Assembly (NCBI RefSeq): GCF_963677725.1
Contig: NZ_OY782507.1
Location: forward strand, 3,966,501-4,030,500
From: an uncultured Cohaesibacter sp.
GTDB lineage: Bacteria > Pseudomonadota > Alphaproteobacteria > Rhizobiales > Cohaesibacteraceae
Length of the DNA: 64,000 bases
Reading direction: 5' to 3'
Each line of letters starts with the position of its first letter. The stretch's first letter is position 1. Shown piece after piece: positions 43,831 through 52,732 of this stretch. The translations under genes and the position numbers were made by a program. Under the pieces are notes generated by a model. The model searched no databases and was not told the origin of the DNA. It saw only the letters and a list, made by a program, of their open reading frames with translations.

Positions 43831-44828
43831 GACTTCCACCCGATCCCTTCCTGTCCCTTGGACCCTGTCCAGTGCGCTCCAAGGAAACGTCGGGCCAGAT
43901 TGAGGGCGGAGACCTCACCGAACAAGCCTTTGGGCAGAAACAGGATTGCTCCGAACATCACAAGGCCGACGATAATATTTCGGATGTCGCCGACGCCTCG
44001 GAGCACTTCGGGCAACAGGATCAGCAGAAGGGCGCCGATGAGTGCCCCCGGAAGCGAACCCAGACCTCCGACAACCACCATTGCAAGCACAAGGATGGAC
44101 TGGGAGAAATTGAAGTCATTGGGAGAAATGTAGCCGGTGGTATAGGCCCAAAGGGCACCAGCGATGCCCGCAAAGAAAGCGGATATCACAAAGGCCTGTA
44201 TTTTCAGGATCGTGACATTGATCCCCATTGCCGAGGCACATTGGTCATCCTCGCGCAGAGACCGCAAGGCATTGCCATAATAGGAGTGGCTGAGGCGATC
44301 GATGATCCAGATGGAGACGAGCACGATGATTGCCACGACATAATAGATGCCAAGGTCGCTGCTGACTTCAAAGCCAAACAGATTGATGCCTGAGAAGAGC
44401 AGAACGCCATTGGGGCCGTTCGTGACATCGATCCAGTTCTGAAAGATCAGAAACAGCATTTGGCCGATGCCCAGCGTTGCCACTGCAAAATAAATGAAGA
44501 CAAGTCGCATGGTGGGCAGGGCGACCAGAAAGGCGATGAAGGCGGATGCCAGACCCGCCAGCGGCAGACCAATTGTAAAGCCGATATCAAGCTTTGATCC
44601 CAGAAGGGCGGCGACATAAGACCCCACCCCATAAAGCGAAGCGTGGCCAAGATGGAGCAGACCCGCGACCCCTGTGACCAAATGCAGGGACGCTGCCAGA
44701 AGCATGAAGACGAATGCGATCATGGCAACCTGATAATAGTAGCCCTGATCAAAGGCTGCCAGCAGGGCGGGGATCGCCCCCAGAGCGAGGATCAGCAACA
44801 GGCTTTTGATGAGCAGAGGTTTATACAC
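43827..44828 (-). CDS. livM: Branched-chain-type ABC transporter permease (LivM-like)
   Basis: 333 residues from a GTG at 44828, with AGGAGG just before it; this start overlaps the LivH stop. Multiple membrane helices with GVAGLLHLGHASLYGVGSYV and the ALRSLREDDQCASAMGINVT loop that contacts the ATPase, both LivM features. The frame opens to 44846 through a TTG, less likely. Confidence 0.92.
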   Translation of the reverse strand: MYKPLLIKSLLLILALGAIPALLAAFDQGYYYQVAMIAFVFMLLAASLHLVTGVAGLLHLGHASLYGVGSYVAALLGSKLDIGFTIGLPLAGLASAFIAFLVALPTMRLVFIYFAVATLGIGQMLFLIFQNWIDVTNGPNGVLLFSGINLFGFEVSSDLGIYYVVAIIVLVSIWIIDRLSHSYYGNALRSLREDDQCASAMGINVTILKIQAFVISAFFAGIAGALWAYTTGYISPNDFNFSQSILVLAMVVVGGLGSLPGALIGALLLILLPEVLRGVGDIRNIIVGLVMFGAILFLPKGLFGEVSALNLARRFLGAHWTGSKGQEGIGWKS

Positions 44829-45732
44829 GTTCCCTCCTTGCCCCAAAGAGGCCCTGTGGGAAGAAGATCAACGTTACCAGAAGGAATGTGTAGGCAACCA
44901 TGTCAGACCACACGGACGACATGAAGCTGGTGGCCAGACTCTCTGAAAGGCCCAAAATGATTGCGCAGATGACCGCGCCGGGGATGGAGGACAGGCCGCC
45001 CATAACCATCGCCACAAAGGCTTTGATGCCCGGAAGAAAACCCATGGCAGGGAAGATTGCACCATAATAGAGCCCCACCAGCATGCCCGCCAAGGCACCC
45101 ATGGATGAGCCGATGATGAAGGTGAAAATAATGGTGCGGTCGGTATCGATGCCGCAATATTTTGCTCCCAGAGCATTGTTGGATACGGCGCGAATCGACA
45201 GGCCGATCGAGGTGTATTTGAGGATCCATTGCAGGCCGATCAGCATGATCAGTGTGACAGCGAAAATGATCAGGTCACCATTGACGATGGTCACAGGCCC
45301 AAGGCTGATATGGGTGTTGATGAGATAATCCAGATTGATGGTTTGGAATTCGGACCCGAACAGATGCTCCATGCCTTCGCGGGCGATGATCGACACTGCC
45401 AGAGAAGACATCAATGTGGCTTCCCGCATGGCTTTGGATTTGAGAGATGCTTCATCCGAAAAGCGACGAAACGGCTTGAAGGCCAGTCTTTCAAGGCTGA
45501 TGCCTGCCAGTGCTCCGGCGGCAACCGCCACGAGCAGGACGACAAATAACGGCGGAGCGAGCGCCGTGATCGCGAACAAACCGGCATATGCACCGATGGT
45601 ATAAACCTCGCCATGGGCAAAGTTCACGACATTTAACACACCGAAGATCAGGGTGAAACCAATGGCTATCAGGGCGTAGATCATGCCCAGTGACAGACCG
45701 ATGGCCAGCTGCTGTAAGATATACGGATCCAC
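44821..45732 (-). CDS. livH: Branched-chain-type ABC transporter permease (LivH-like)
   Basis: 303 residues, eight or so hydrophobic segments. The N-terminal IYALIAIGFTLIFGVLNVVN and FAHGEVYTIGAYAG are the LivH hallmark. GLSIRAVSNNALGAKYCGID is the cytoplasmic coupling loop. The gene follows livK after a hairpin-containing 87-base gap and overlaps livM. Confidence 0.93.
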   Translation of the reverse strand: MDPYILQQLAIGLSLGMIYALIAIGFTLIFGVLNVVNFAHGEVYTIGAYAGLFAITALAPPLFVVLLVAVAAGALAGISLERLAFKPFRRFSDEASLKSKAMREATLMSSLAVSIIAREGMEHLFGSEFQTINLDYLINTHISLGPVTIVNGDLIIFAVTLIMLIGLQWILKYTSIGLSIRAVSNNALGAKYCGIDTDRTIIFTFIIGSSMGALAGMLVGLYYGAIFPAMGFLPGIKAFVAMVMGGLSSIPGAVICAIILGLSESLATSFMSSVWSDMVAYTFLLVTLIFFPQGLFGARRERV

Positions 45733-45763
45733 AATGATATTCCCGTTTTACTGATTTCTGATG

Positions 45764-45788
45764 TCAGCCCGGCAAAGGGCCGGGCTGA
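45764..45788 (-). other. Hairpin between livK and livH
   Basis: TCAGCCCGG (45764-45772) pairs with CCGGGCTGA (45780-45788), loop seven bases, no T-run. It lies right behind the binding-protein gene, the same place as stems after the two other binding-protein genes in this window. Confidence 0.65.
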
Positions 45789-45819
45789 TGTCGAGGAGGA
45801 AGGGAACAGGGTCCACTCG

Positions 45820-46932
45820 TTACTTCATTTCTTTGAAGGCACCTGATTCGACCGTGGCTTTGGCCAGCTGTTTTTCCGGTTCGCCATTCTCGTCAAAGGA
45901 CGTGTCGCCAGTAACGCCGGGGAAGTTCTTGGTTTGAGCAACAGCTTCGCGCAGGCTCTCACGGGTGATATCGGGATAGGCTTTCACGACCGCGTCGAGC
46001 ATGATGTTGACCGCATCATAGGCCTGTGCAGGGAACTGACCCGGTGCGAGATCGTGGGTCTTTTTCCATTCCGAGACAAATTCCTGAACATGAGGTTCTG
46101 CACGGTTGGGCAGGAAGGTGACCGTCAGGAACAGACCATCAGCGGCATCCCCTGCCAGTTCGATCAGTTTGTCGTTATAGGCAGCAGAGGTGGAATAGAT
46201 GGGGATTGAAACATCGAGCTGTTTCATCTGTTTGAGGAACTGGGCTCCATCTTCATAGAAGAAACCTGTATAGACTGCATCGGGCTTCTGATCGGCAATC
46301 TTGGTGATGATGGAGCGGAAATCGGCAAGGCCTCGGTTGAAGAATTCCGTATAGACGACCTCTCCGCCGGCTGCTGTGAATGGCTTTTCAAACCCTTTGA
46401 CGACCGACTGGCCCCAATCGCTTTGCTCTGCAATGACCGCAACCTTTTTGATCCCCTTGCTCATCAACCATTCGGCGTTGACTGCGCCTTCCTGATTTTG
46501 CGTGGTGATGTTACGGAACTGCCACTTGGAGATTTTGGCAAAATCCGGATGCGAAGCGGTTTGCGAAAGCTGAACCATGCCTGATTTGCGATAGACCTGT
46601 GCGGCGGCCATGGAAACAGTGGACGTAAAATCACCTAAAACGCCAACAATTTCATCATCGTCGACGAATTTTCGGGCAATCGTGATGCCTTCTTTTGCAT
46701 CAGAGCGGGAGTCTTCAAAAATAATTTCAACGGGAACGGGCAGCTTGCCTGAGGCGTTAAACTTGGACAGGGCAATCTCAGCTGCGTCCTTGAAGCCTTG
46801 ACCATATTGGGAATGACTGCCTGTCAGGGGCAATTGGTAGCCGATTTTTACGCTGTCTGCAGCAAATGCCGCGATGGGCGCACTCACGAAGAGCGCAGTC
46901 AGAGACAATAGCGTCTTTCTAGATACAATCAT
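45820..46932 (-). CDS. livK: Branched-chain-type ABC transporter substrate-binding protein (LivK-like)
   Basis: 370 residues with a signal peptide (MIVSRKTLLSLTALFVSAPI, cleavage near AFA-ADS). Mature part starts VKIGYQLPLTGSHSQYGQGF, the Peripla_BP_6 opening, followed by VGVLGDFTSTVSMAAAQVYR and KVAVIAEQSDWGQSVVKGFE. Ligand class: amino-acid-like; the surrounding ATC hydrolases make a cysteine-derived heterocycle plausible. Confidence 0.92.
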   Translation of the reverse strand: MIVSRKTLLSLTALFVSAPIAAFAADSVKIGYQLPLTGSHSQYGQGFKDAAEIALSKFNASGKLPVPVEIIFEDSRSDAKEGITIARKFVDDDEIVGVLGDFTSTVSMAAAQVYRKSGMVQLSQTASHPDFAKISKWQFRNITTQNQEGAVNAEWLMSKGIKKVAVIAEQSDWGQSVVKGFEKPFTAAGGEVVYTEFFNRGLADFRSIITKIADQKPDAVYTGFFYEDGAQFLKQMKQLDVSIPIYSTSAAYNDKLIELAGDAADGLFLTVTFLPNRAEPHVQEFVSEWKKTHDLAPGQFPAQAYDAVNIMLDAVVKAYPDITRESLREAVAQTKNFPGVTGDTSFDENGEPEKQLAKATVESGAFKEMK

Positions 46933-47061
46933 TGAAATGTTCCTTGCCTGTTGGTGATTGCTACGTGCCCGTGTTTGTCTCGGGCTTATTGGATTTTTGA
47001 GTTTTATTGGATATTCAGTCTGTGCATTTTCTGTGCCGTTTTGAAGGATGTCGGCAACAAA

Positions 47062-47571
47062 TCAAGCGTCCGCTGTTGGGCCGGGTTTGACAATGAGACG
47101 GCAGCATCCGGTTTTTCCCGGCTTCCATGTTTCGCCCTCGAAGGTAAAGCCTGCGGTGGTGAACATGCCTGCGTCAATGGCACCCGCAGACCGACACAGC
47201 ATTTCAAGCTCGTCCCCTTCACGGCCGTCGGCTTCCCAGGAGGTTTTGAGCGGACAGGTGTGGAACTGGATTTCCATGCCGTCCTCATCGCATTTGCGCA
47301 GTTCTGGTGCGAAGAGGTGGTCCTTGCAGGGGATGCCCTGAAGAAACTGCTCGGTCAGCGCTTCGATGTTTGTCGGGCCGTGGGGTTTGAGTTTTTCACC
47401 CATTTCCGAGCCCAGACGATAGGTTGCTTGGCTCATCAGCTTTACGGCCGTATCGTCGTCATATGTCTCTCGCAAGATATCGAACATATGCTTGTAGAAT
47501 TTGGCGCGCATGGTGTAGGCGCCAGATAGCTGCTCAAGCGTAATAGTGGGGGAGGTTTCTTCGTTTGCCAT
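47062..47571 (-). CDS. ATC hydrolase family protein 2
   Basis: 169 residues. The middle MEIQFHTCPLKTSWEADGRE and LCRSAGAIDAGMFTTAGFTF then WKPGKTGCCRLIVKPGP show the cysteine pattern of the L-2-amino-thiazoline-4-carboxylate hydrolase family, but it is clearly diverged from the copy at 40526. Family assignment is from motif memory; function may differ, for example a second subunit or a different heterocycle. It lies between the class V PLP enzyme and the transporter on the same strand. Confidence 0.72.
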   Translation of the reverse strand: MANEETSPTITLEQLSGAYTMRAKFYKHMFDILRETYDDDTAVKLMSQATYRLGSEMGEKLKPHGPTNIEALTEQFLQGIPCKDHLFAPELRKCDEDGMEIQFHTCPLKTSWEADGREGDELEMLCRSAGAIDAGMFTTAGFTFEGETWKPGKTGCCRLIVKPGPTADA

Positions 47572-47630
47572 TGTTGGTCCAATCGTTGATCAATCTATGG
47601 AAAGTGTGAAGGCGCGGGATAAACCGGTCG

Positions 47631-49328
47631 CTATCCCAATTCTAGCGCTGTTTGCTCCTGTTTCGAAGCCTCGATGTCCTGTGGCATCCAGAAGTCTCTT
47701 AGGCTTTCAAGGTCAGAGCGAAAAACAGGATTGTGGTGCAAGGTTGGGGCAGGGCGTTGCAACGCCAATGCCCTTGCCTCTTTGAGAAAGCCTGAAATGT
47801 CCCCGCAAGGCGTGGTCTTGGGTGGGCATGACTGGTCCCAGAAATTGCCAAGACTTGCCAGTGCGCTGCTTTCGATATGTTTGTTCTTCCAGACAGCCTT
47901 GCTGCTGTCGACTTCGTAATCCTGCAGAAAATGCAGTCCGTAGCGTGCAACGAACAAAATCGCTTCGGTTATGTAGTCGACGGTCTGATTATCAAAGAAA
48001 TAGTTGAAGCCCAATCGCACCCAGCCGGGGCGCAAGAGGCTGTATCCGTCCTCAATTGCGGTGACATAACATTTGGATTTGTCGGTTGAAATGTCGAGAA
48101 GATCATGCGCGTAAGGACCGGCGCAAGAGCAGCCACCACGGGCCTGAATGCCAAACAGGTCATTGAGCAGCGCAACAACGTATCCATAATGTAGCAATTG
48201 TCCCTGTTGTTCGATGGTGAAGGACAAGACACCAATCCGCGGCTGATCGACGGGCCCCAGAATATGGATGTTCGGGTCTTGGGCAAGGCGCGCCATCACC
48301 GATTGAATGATCGCTTCTTCTCTGGCTTCAATTTCCTGACTGCCAACGGCTTCCTTGAGGGCCATGACAGCTCCGGCCCGAATGTCTGCAACAATGTTGG
48401 GCGTTCCCGCCTCTTCGCGACGTTCAAGATGGGAGACATAGATCTGGTCTTGTGCTGTTACGTAACTGACTGTTCCTCCCCCGGTCACGCCGGGCTTGGT
48501 GGATTTGAACAGGGATTTGTCAGCCACCAGAATGCCAGACGCGCCCGGTCCTCCGATGAATTTGTGACCAGAGAAGAAGAGCGCATCAATCCGGGCCTGC
48601 GGATCGTTGTCCTCTAGCGCCAGTGTCATTTCGACATAAGGGGCTGCTGCGGCAAAGTCACAGACGAAACAGGCTCCGTGCCCGTGCAGTATCTTGGCAA
48701 GAGAGGCCAGATCGCTGCGCACACCGGTTACATTGGAGGCCGCTGAAAAGGCGCCAATTTTGGTATATTTATCGTCATAGGCGGCTAAGCGGGACTGGAG
48801 ATGGTCCAGATCGAGCCGACCATCGGCAGCCAGGCCGATCCGTTCAATGGTCGCGCCGGTTTCTCGCCATGGCAAATCATTGGAATGGTGTTCATAAGGA
48901 CCGACGAACACGACGGCTTGATGGCCGTCTTTTACCTGTTCTTCAACCATCATGCCACGCACCAGTCGATCGACTGCACTGGTGGCACCCTGACCGCAAA
49001 ACAGAACGCAATGCTCATCCGTAGCACCCACGGCCTTTGCAATTGTGGCGCGCGCTTCTTCTCTGAGCGCCGTGATTTCTCTGCCCGTGTATGATGTTTC
49101 GGTGTGGGTGTTGCCATAGATCGGCAGCACGGTGTCCCAGATCCTGCTTTCAAGAAAAGTCAGAGAGCGGCCTGATGCGATGTAATCTGCATAGATGAGC
49201 GGGCGAGGTCCAAACGCAGAAGATATCCAATCACGTTCGCCAATGACGCTGTCTCTTATTCTGGCAACAAGTGCTGCTTTATCCTGCGCGGTGGTTGGGG
49301 CCTGTTGGGGTGTGGATGAGTTTGGCAT
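47631..49328 (-). CDS. Class V aminotransferase-fold PLP enzyme (cysteine desulfurase-like), with C-terminal extension
   Basis: 565 residues from ATG 49328 (GGGA upstream). The SufS/NifS-like core has LFCGQGATSAVDRLVRGMMV, YEHHSNDLPWRETGATIERI, FVCDFAAAAPYV and the PLP Lys in FFSGHKFIGGPGASGILV. RGGCSCAGPYAHDLL is at the place of the cysteine-desulfurase active-site Cys loop. Usual family length is near 400; about 130 extra C-terminal residues (from QDYEVDSSKAVW) are unassigned. Likely breaks C-S bonds of cysteine or a related product. First gene of the minus-strand cluster. Confidence 0.85.
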   Translation of the reverse strand: MPNSSTPQQAPTTAQDKAALVARIRDSVIGERDWISSAFGPRPLIYADYIASGRSLTFLESRIWDTVLPIYGNTHTETSYTGREITALREEARATIAKAVGATDEHCVLFCGQGATSAVDRLVRGMMVEEQVKDGHQAVVFVGPYEHHSNDLPWRETGATIERIGLAADGRLDLDHLQSRLAAYDDKYTKIGAFSAASNVTGVRSDLASLAKILHGHGACFVCDFAAAAPYVEMTLALEDNDPQARIDALFFSGHKFIGGPGASGILVADKSLFKSTKPGVTGGGTVSYVTAQDQIYVSHLERREEAGTPNIVADIRAGAVMALKEAVGSQEIEAREEAIIQSVMARLAQDPNIHILGPVDQPRIGVLSFTIEQQGQLLHYGYVVALLNDLFGIQARGGCSCAGPYAHDLLDISTDKSKCYVTAIEDGYSLLRPGWVRLGFNYFFDNQTVDYITEAILFVARYGLHFLQDYEVDSSKAVWKNKHIESSALASLGNFWDQSCPPKTTPCGDISGFLKEARALALQRPAPTLHHNPVFRSDLESLRDFWMPQDIEASKQEQTALELG

Positions 49329-49926
49329 AATGTTCCCAAGAAATCTGACTGGTGGAACGAAAATCTGTAAATTCAAGATTGATGAAATAATGTTTTGATA
49401 TAGAAAATTATTGTTCACTTACAGATAAATGCGCAACAAAAAACTAAATTATTCATCAAGAAAGCAAAATTGAACTACCTTAATGGACTAAGGTAGAATT
49501 TGTTTTTTCGTCAGTTGGTATTTCGTGGGGTGTCAGAAATTATTTTTTATCCCTCGTTTATTGTCAGGCTGCCGTTTGTCGGCTGACCAAAGCGCCTTCA
49601 GTGCTTTGGTCGGACGGGATCAGGACGCAACGGGAATCGCTTTTTGCAACAATAGATTTTGTTGAATTTTCCGTACATTCAGAATTTCATCTTGTATTTG
49701 AGGCGTCGCACCCAGTGGACCTGTGAGCGGTGAAGCCGAATTGATCCGGATGAAATGTCTTATGATTTTGATTGAGGCGATTCAATTGGGCTCGCAGCTG
49801 TGCCATGAATGGTTTACGGGCGATTCAGGTCGCCTTGATCTGGTTTGATTGTTTGAACCGGACTTTGCAGCGGCCAAACAGGCCGTCTGCCTGAAATGAC
49901 AAGGTAAGGATAGATCGGGGACTGGA
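49329..49926. other. AT-rich divergent intergenic region, promoter of the ATC cluster
   Basis: About 600 bases between the divergent PLP-enzyme and LysR genes. AT-rich in 49380-49560 with no gene recognised. It must contain the cluster promoter on the minus strand and the LysR promoter on the plus strand, but I cannot place boxes. Confidence 0.5.
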
Positions 49927-50814
49927 ATGGACAAGCTTTCCGTCATGCATGCATTCCGCCGTATTGTCGAGCGAGGCAGTTTTGCCCGTGCGGCGGAAGA
50001 TCTTGGAGTCTCCCCTGCGCTTTTGAGCCGTGAAGTCAAGCTGCTGGAGGAGAGTCTGGGCGCGACGCTTCTGACACGCACCACGCGTTCCATGTCACTG
50101 ACTGATGCGGGGCGTCTTTATTATGATGAGGCGAGGGGCATTCTGGATGCTGTCGCTGAGACCGAAACCCGCATTCGCGATGGCGCCGGAGCGGTGCGTG
50201 GGCATTTGAAGGTGAATGTGTCGAGTTCTTTCGGGCAAACCGTGATCGCGCCGATGTTGCCCGGTTTTCTCAAGGCCTATCCCGACTTGCGCCTCACCTT
50301 GTCGATGGATGACCGAGTGGTGGACATGGTCGAGGGCGGGTTCGATGTGTCAATCCGGATCCGGTCGGGGATGCCGGATTCTGCGCTGGTGGCCCGCAAG
50401 ATCGGGACGATGCGGCAGCAAATCTTCGCTGCTCCCTCCTATCTGGAAGCTTATGGTACGCCGACATCTCCCGAAGACATCAAGCAGCATCGGATCATCG
50501 GCTTTCTTCTGGCCAACCATTTGACCAGCTGGGCGCTTCATGGGCCTCTTGGAGAGGCGACCATTGATCTGGATCCGCACGTACGTGTGGGCAACAGCCT
50601 AGTGCTGCGCGATCTGTTGATTGCGGGCGAGGGCATTGGCACGTTACCGAACTTCGTCTCAAGCGCGCCTGTGGCGCGGGGGGAGCTGGTCCGCGTATTG
50701 CCCGACTGGGCACTTCCTGCACCTGAGATCTTTGCCGTAACAGCCTCGCGTCTGGGTATGGACGCAAGAGTGAGGGCGTTTCTTGATCATCTCAGCGCCG
50801 CCTTGCCAGCCTGA
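49927..50814 (+). CDS. LysR-family transcriptional regulator
   Basis: 295 residues. N-terminal helix-turn-helix MDKLSVMHAFRRIVERGSFA, RAAEDLGVSPALLSREVKLL and EESLGATLLTRTTRSMSLTD; C-terminal substrate-binding domain (VNVSSSFGQTVIAPMLPGFL, GIGTLPNFV). It is closest to the LysR group that lies next to quinone reductase genes; wrbA begins 107 bases downstream, but it is also divergent from the ATC-type cluster, so either could be its target. Confidence 0.92.
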   Translation: MDKLSVMHAFRRIVERGSFARAAEDLGVSPALLSREVKLLEESLGATLLTRTTRSMSLTDAGRLYYDEARGILDAVAETETRIRDGAGAVRGHLKVNVSSSFGQTVIAPMLPGFLKAYPDLRLTLSMDDRVVDMVEGGFDVSIRIRSGMPDSALVARKIGTMRQQIFAAPSYLEAYGTPTSPEDIKQHRIIGFLLANHLTSWALHGPLGEATIDLDPHVRVGNSLVLRDLLIAGEGIGTLPNFVSSAPVARGELVRVLPDWALPAPEIFAVTASRLGMDARVRAFLDHLSAALPA

Positions 50815-50921
50815 TATTCTTCAATGTGCGTAAAGAATGAAGTGACAAAAGGGCGATTATTCTGATCCGTGCAATCCGTCATTCTCCTGGGATATGGAAC
50901 ACCAACTCCTGAGAGGATCTC

Positions 50922-51545
50922 ATGACCCGTATTCTTGTTCTTTATTATTCCAGCTATGGCCATGTTCGTGCCCTTGCCCAAGCAGAGGCTGAGGGTGCCC
51001 TTGATATCCCGGGAACCTCGGTTGATATTCGGCGCGTGCCGGAAACCGTTCCCGATGACATTCGGCTCAAAGCAGGATTTGTCGCAGATGACACGCCTGT
51101 CGCCAGTCCGGCGGATTTGGAACATTACGAAGCCATTATTTTTGGGACACCGACCTTGTTTGGCATGATGGCCGGTCAGATGAAGGGCTTTCTTGATTCT
51201 GCCGGTGGGCTTTGGGCGCGCAATGCATTGGTGGGCAAGGTTGCAGCAGTGTTCGCATCCACCGGCTCGCAGCATGGTGGCCATGAGGCGACGCTCCTAT
51301 CGACGCAGATTCCGCTTCAGCATTTCGGCATGCTGATTGTAGGCATGCCCTACAGTTTTGCTGGTCAGACAACGGCCGATGGGATTGTCGGTGGGGCGCC
51401 ATATGGTGCCGGGACCATTGCGGGCGGCGATGGATCACGCGCGCCAACGGGCATCGATCTTGCCGGTGCCCGTTTTCAGGGCAGGCATGTTGCTCGGATT
51501 GCAAGCGCCTTGTCCGGCGTCTCGCTCATCGAGGAGGCTGCCTGA
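50922..51545 (+). CDS. wrbA: NAD(P)H:quinone oxidoreductase WrbA
   Basis: 207-residue flavodoxin-fold protein. FMN phosphate loop YYSSYGHV near the start, [19 protein letters not shown] and [40 protein letters not shown]-type region ([17 protein letters not shown]), all WrbA family. Two-electron quinone reduction protects against redox cycling. GAGAGGATCTC precedes ATG 50922. Probably regulated by the upstream LysR protein. Confidence 0.94.
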   Translation: MTRILVLYYSSYGHVRALAQAEAEGALDIPGTSVDIRRVPETVPDDIRLKAGFVADDTPVASPADLEHYEAIIFGTPTLFGMMAGQMKGFLDSAGGLWARNALVGKVAAVFASTGSQHGGHEATLLSTQIPLQHFGMLIVGMPYSFAGQTTADGIVGGAPYGAGTIAGGDGSRAPTGIDLAGARFQGRHVARIASALSGVSLIEEAA

Positions 51546-51643
51546 TGGTGTCAATCACAATTGATGCCTGTCACGATAGTGTCTGGTGCTGGTGCTTCAA
51601 TGGTTCATCGCGCATGCGGTCGCTTGCCTAAAGGGGCTATCTT

Positions 51644-51793
51644 ATGGTTATTTCACTCTTTGCCCGTCACAACTGGCGTGATCAGGGTCCACAGGCTTTG
51701 AGGCTTGGGGCACTGGCACGCCACCTGATGCGCGATATTGGCTTGGGCGCAGGTCCGGACCGTCCGCGTTTGCCCCTTGATCTGCTCCCTTGA
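51644..51793 (+). CDS. Small 49-residue protein, DUF1127-like
   Basis: ATG at 51644 follows AAGGGG at seven bases. The product begins MVISLFARHNWRDQGPQALR and has the segment ARHLMRDIGLGAGPDRPR; LMRDIGL recalls the C-terminal core of DUF1127 proteins, small RNA-binding or phosphate-linked regulators of alphaproteobacteria. The Arg-rich N-terminal part of DUF1127 is reduced here, so the assignment is tentative. It sits just upstream of the EamA gene (25-base gap) and may be co-transcribed. Confidence 0.45.
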   Translation: MVISLFARHNWRDQGPQALRLGALARHLMRDIGLGAGPDRPRLPLDLLP

Positions 51794-51817
51794 GCCAAGC
51801 ACCAGGAGATGCATACC

Positions 51818-52717
51818 ATGTCACGCACGTCTGATATCTTTCTGACTGCGCTTGCCCCGGCTATTTGGGGCAGCACGTATCTCGTGACCACCGAGCTGTT
51901 GCCTGATGGCTATCCGATCACGCTTGCCGCGCTGCGGGCATTGCCTGCCGGGTTGTTGCTGGTTGCTGTCACGCGTTCTCTGCCACCTCGTGCTTGGCTC
52001 GGGCGCACGTTCCTGTTGGGCAGTTTCAATTTCTCGCTCTTCTGGGTGCTGCTTTTCGTGGCGGCATATCGACTTCCGGGCGGTGTCGCTGCGACTTTGG
52101 GTGCTTTGCAGGCGATGATCGTGATCGTCATGGCGCGCTGGTGGCTTGGCACGCCGATCAAGGCGGCTTCTGTTGCGGCGGCGGCTACCGGTGTCCTTGG
52201 AGTGGCGCTCCTGCTCATCGGGCCGGACGCCAAGCTTGATCCCATTGGCGTTGTGGCCGGTATCGGGGGGGCGGCATCCATGGCGGCGGGGACGGTGCTT
52301 AGTCGAAAATGGCAACCGCCAGTGTCTGCGCTCAGTTTCACGGCCTGGCAATTGACCGCCGGGGGACTGATCCTCACTCCACTTGCGTTTATTTTTGAAC
52401 CGGCCTTGCCCACGCTGACCCTTACGAATATTGCGGGTTTTGTCTGGCTGGGGTTGATTGGCGCGGCGCTGACCTATGCCATCTGGTTTCGCGGTGTTGC
52501 CCGGATTGAACCCGGCACGGTTTCCATGTTGGGCATGATGAGCCCGTTGACGGCGGTGCTGCTCGGCTGGGTGCTGCTTGGCCAGTCTCTGTCCCTGATG
52601 CAGACTTTGGGTGCGGTGATCATTCTCTCTTCGGTCTGGGCGGGGCAGCGCGCAAATCGACCGCGCGCCACATCTCCAAGCCCTCTGCCTGTTTCCAAAC
52701 AGCCAGAGACAGCCTGA
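51818..52717 (+). CDS. EamA-family (DMT) metabolite exporter
   Basis: 299 residues from ATG 51818 (AGGAG at nine bases); an ATG at 51809 is too close to the ribosome site. Two EamA repeats, about ten membrane helices: ALAPAIWGSTYLVTTELLPD starts the first, SKWQPP-type SRKWQPPVSALSFTAWQLTA starts the second. Such proteins export amino acids, purines or other metabolites; the substrate is unknown. Confidence 0.9.
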   Translation: MSRTSDIFLTALAPAIWGSTYLVTTELLPDGYPITLAALRALPAGLLLVAVTRSLPPRAWLGRTFLLGSFNFSLFWVLLFVAAYRLPGGVAATLGALQAMIVIVMARWWLGTPIKAASVAAAATGVLGVALLLIGPDAKLDPIGVVAGIGGAASMAAGTVLSRKWQPPVSALSFTAWQLTAGGLILTPLAFIFEPALPTLTLTNIAGFVWLGLIGAALTYAIWFRGVARIEPGTVSMLGMMSPLTAVLLGWVLLGQSLSLMQTLGAVIILSSVWAGQRANRPRATSPSPLPVSKQPETA

Positions 52718-52732
52718 TCACTGAGAAGAGGC

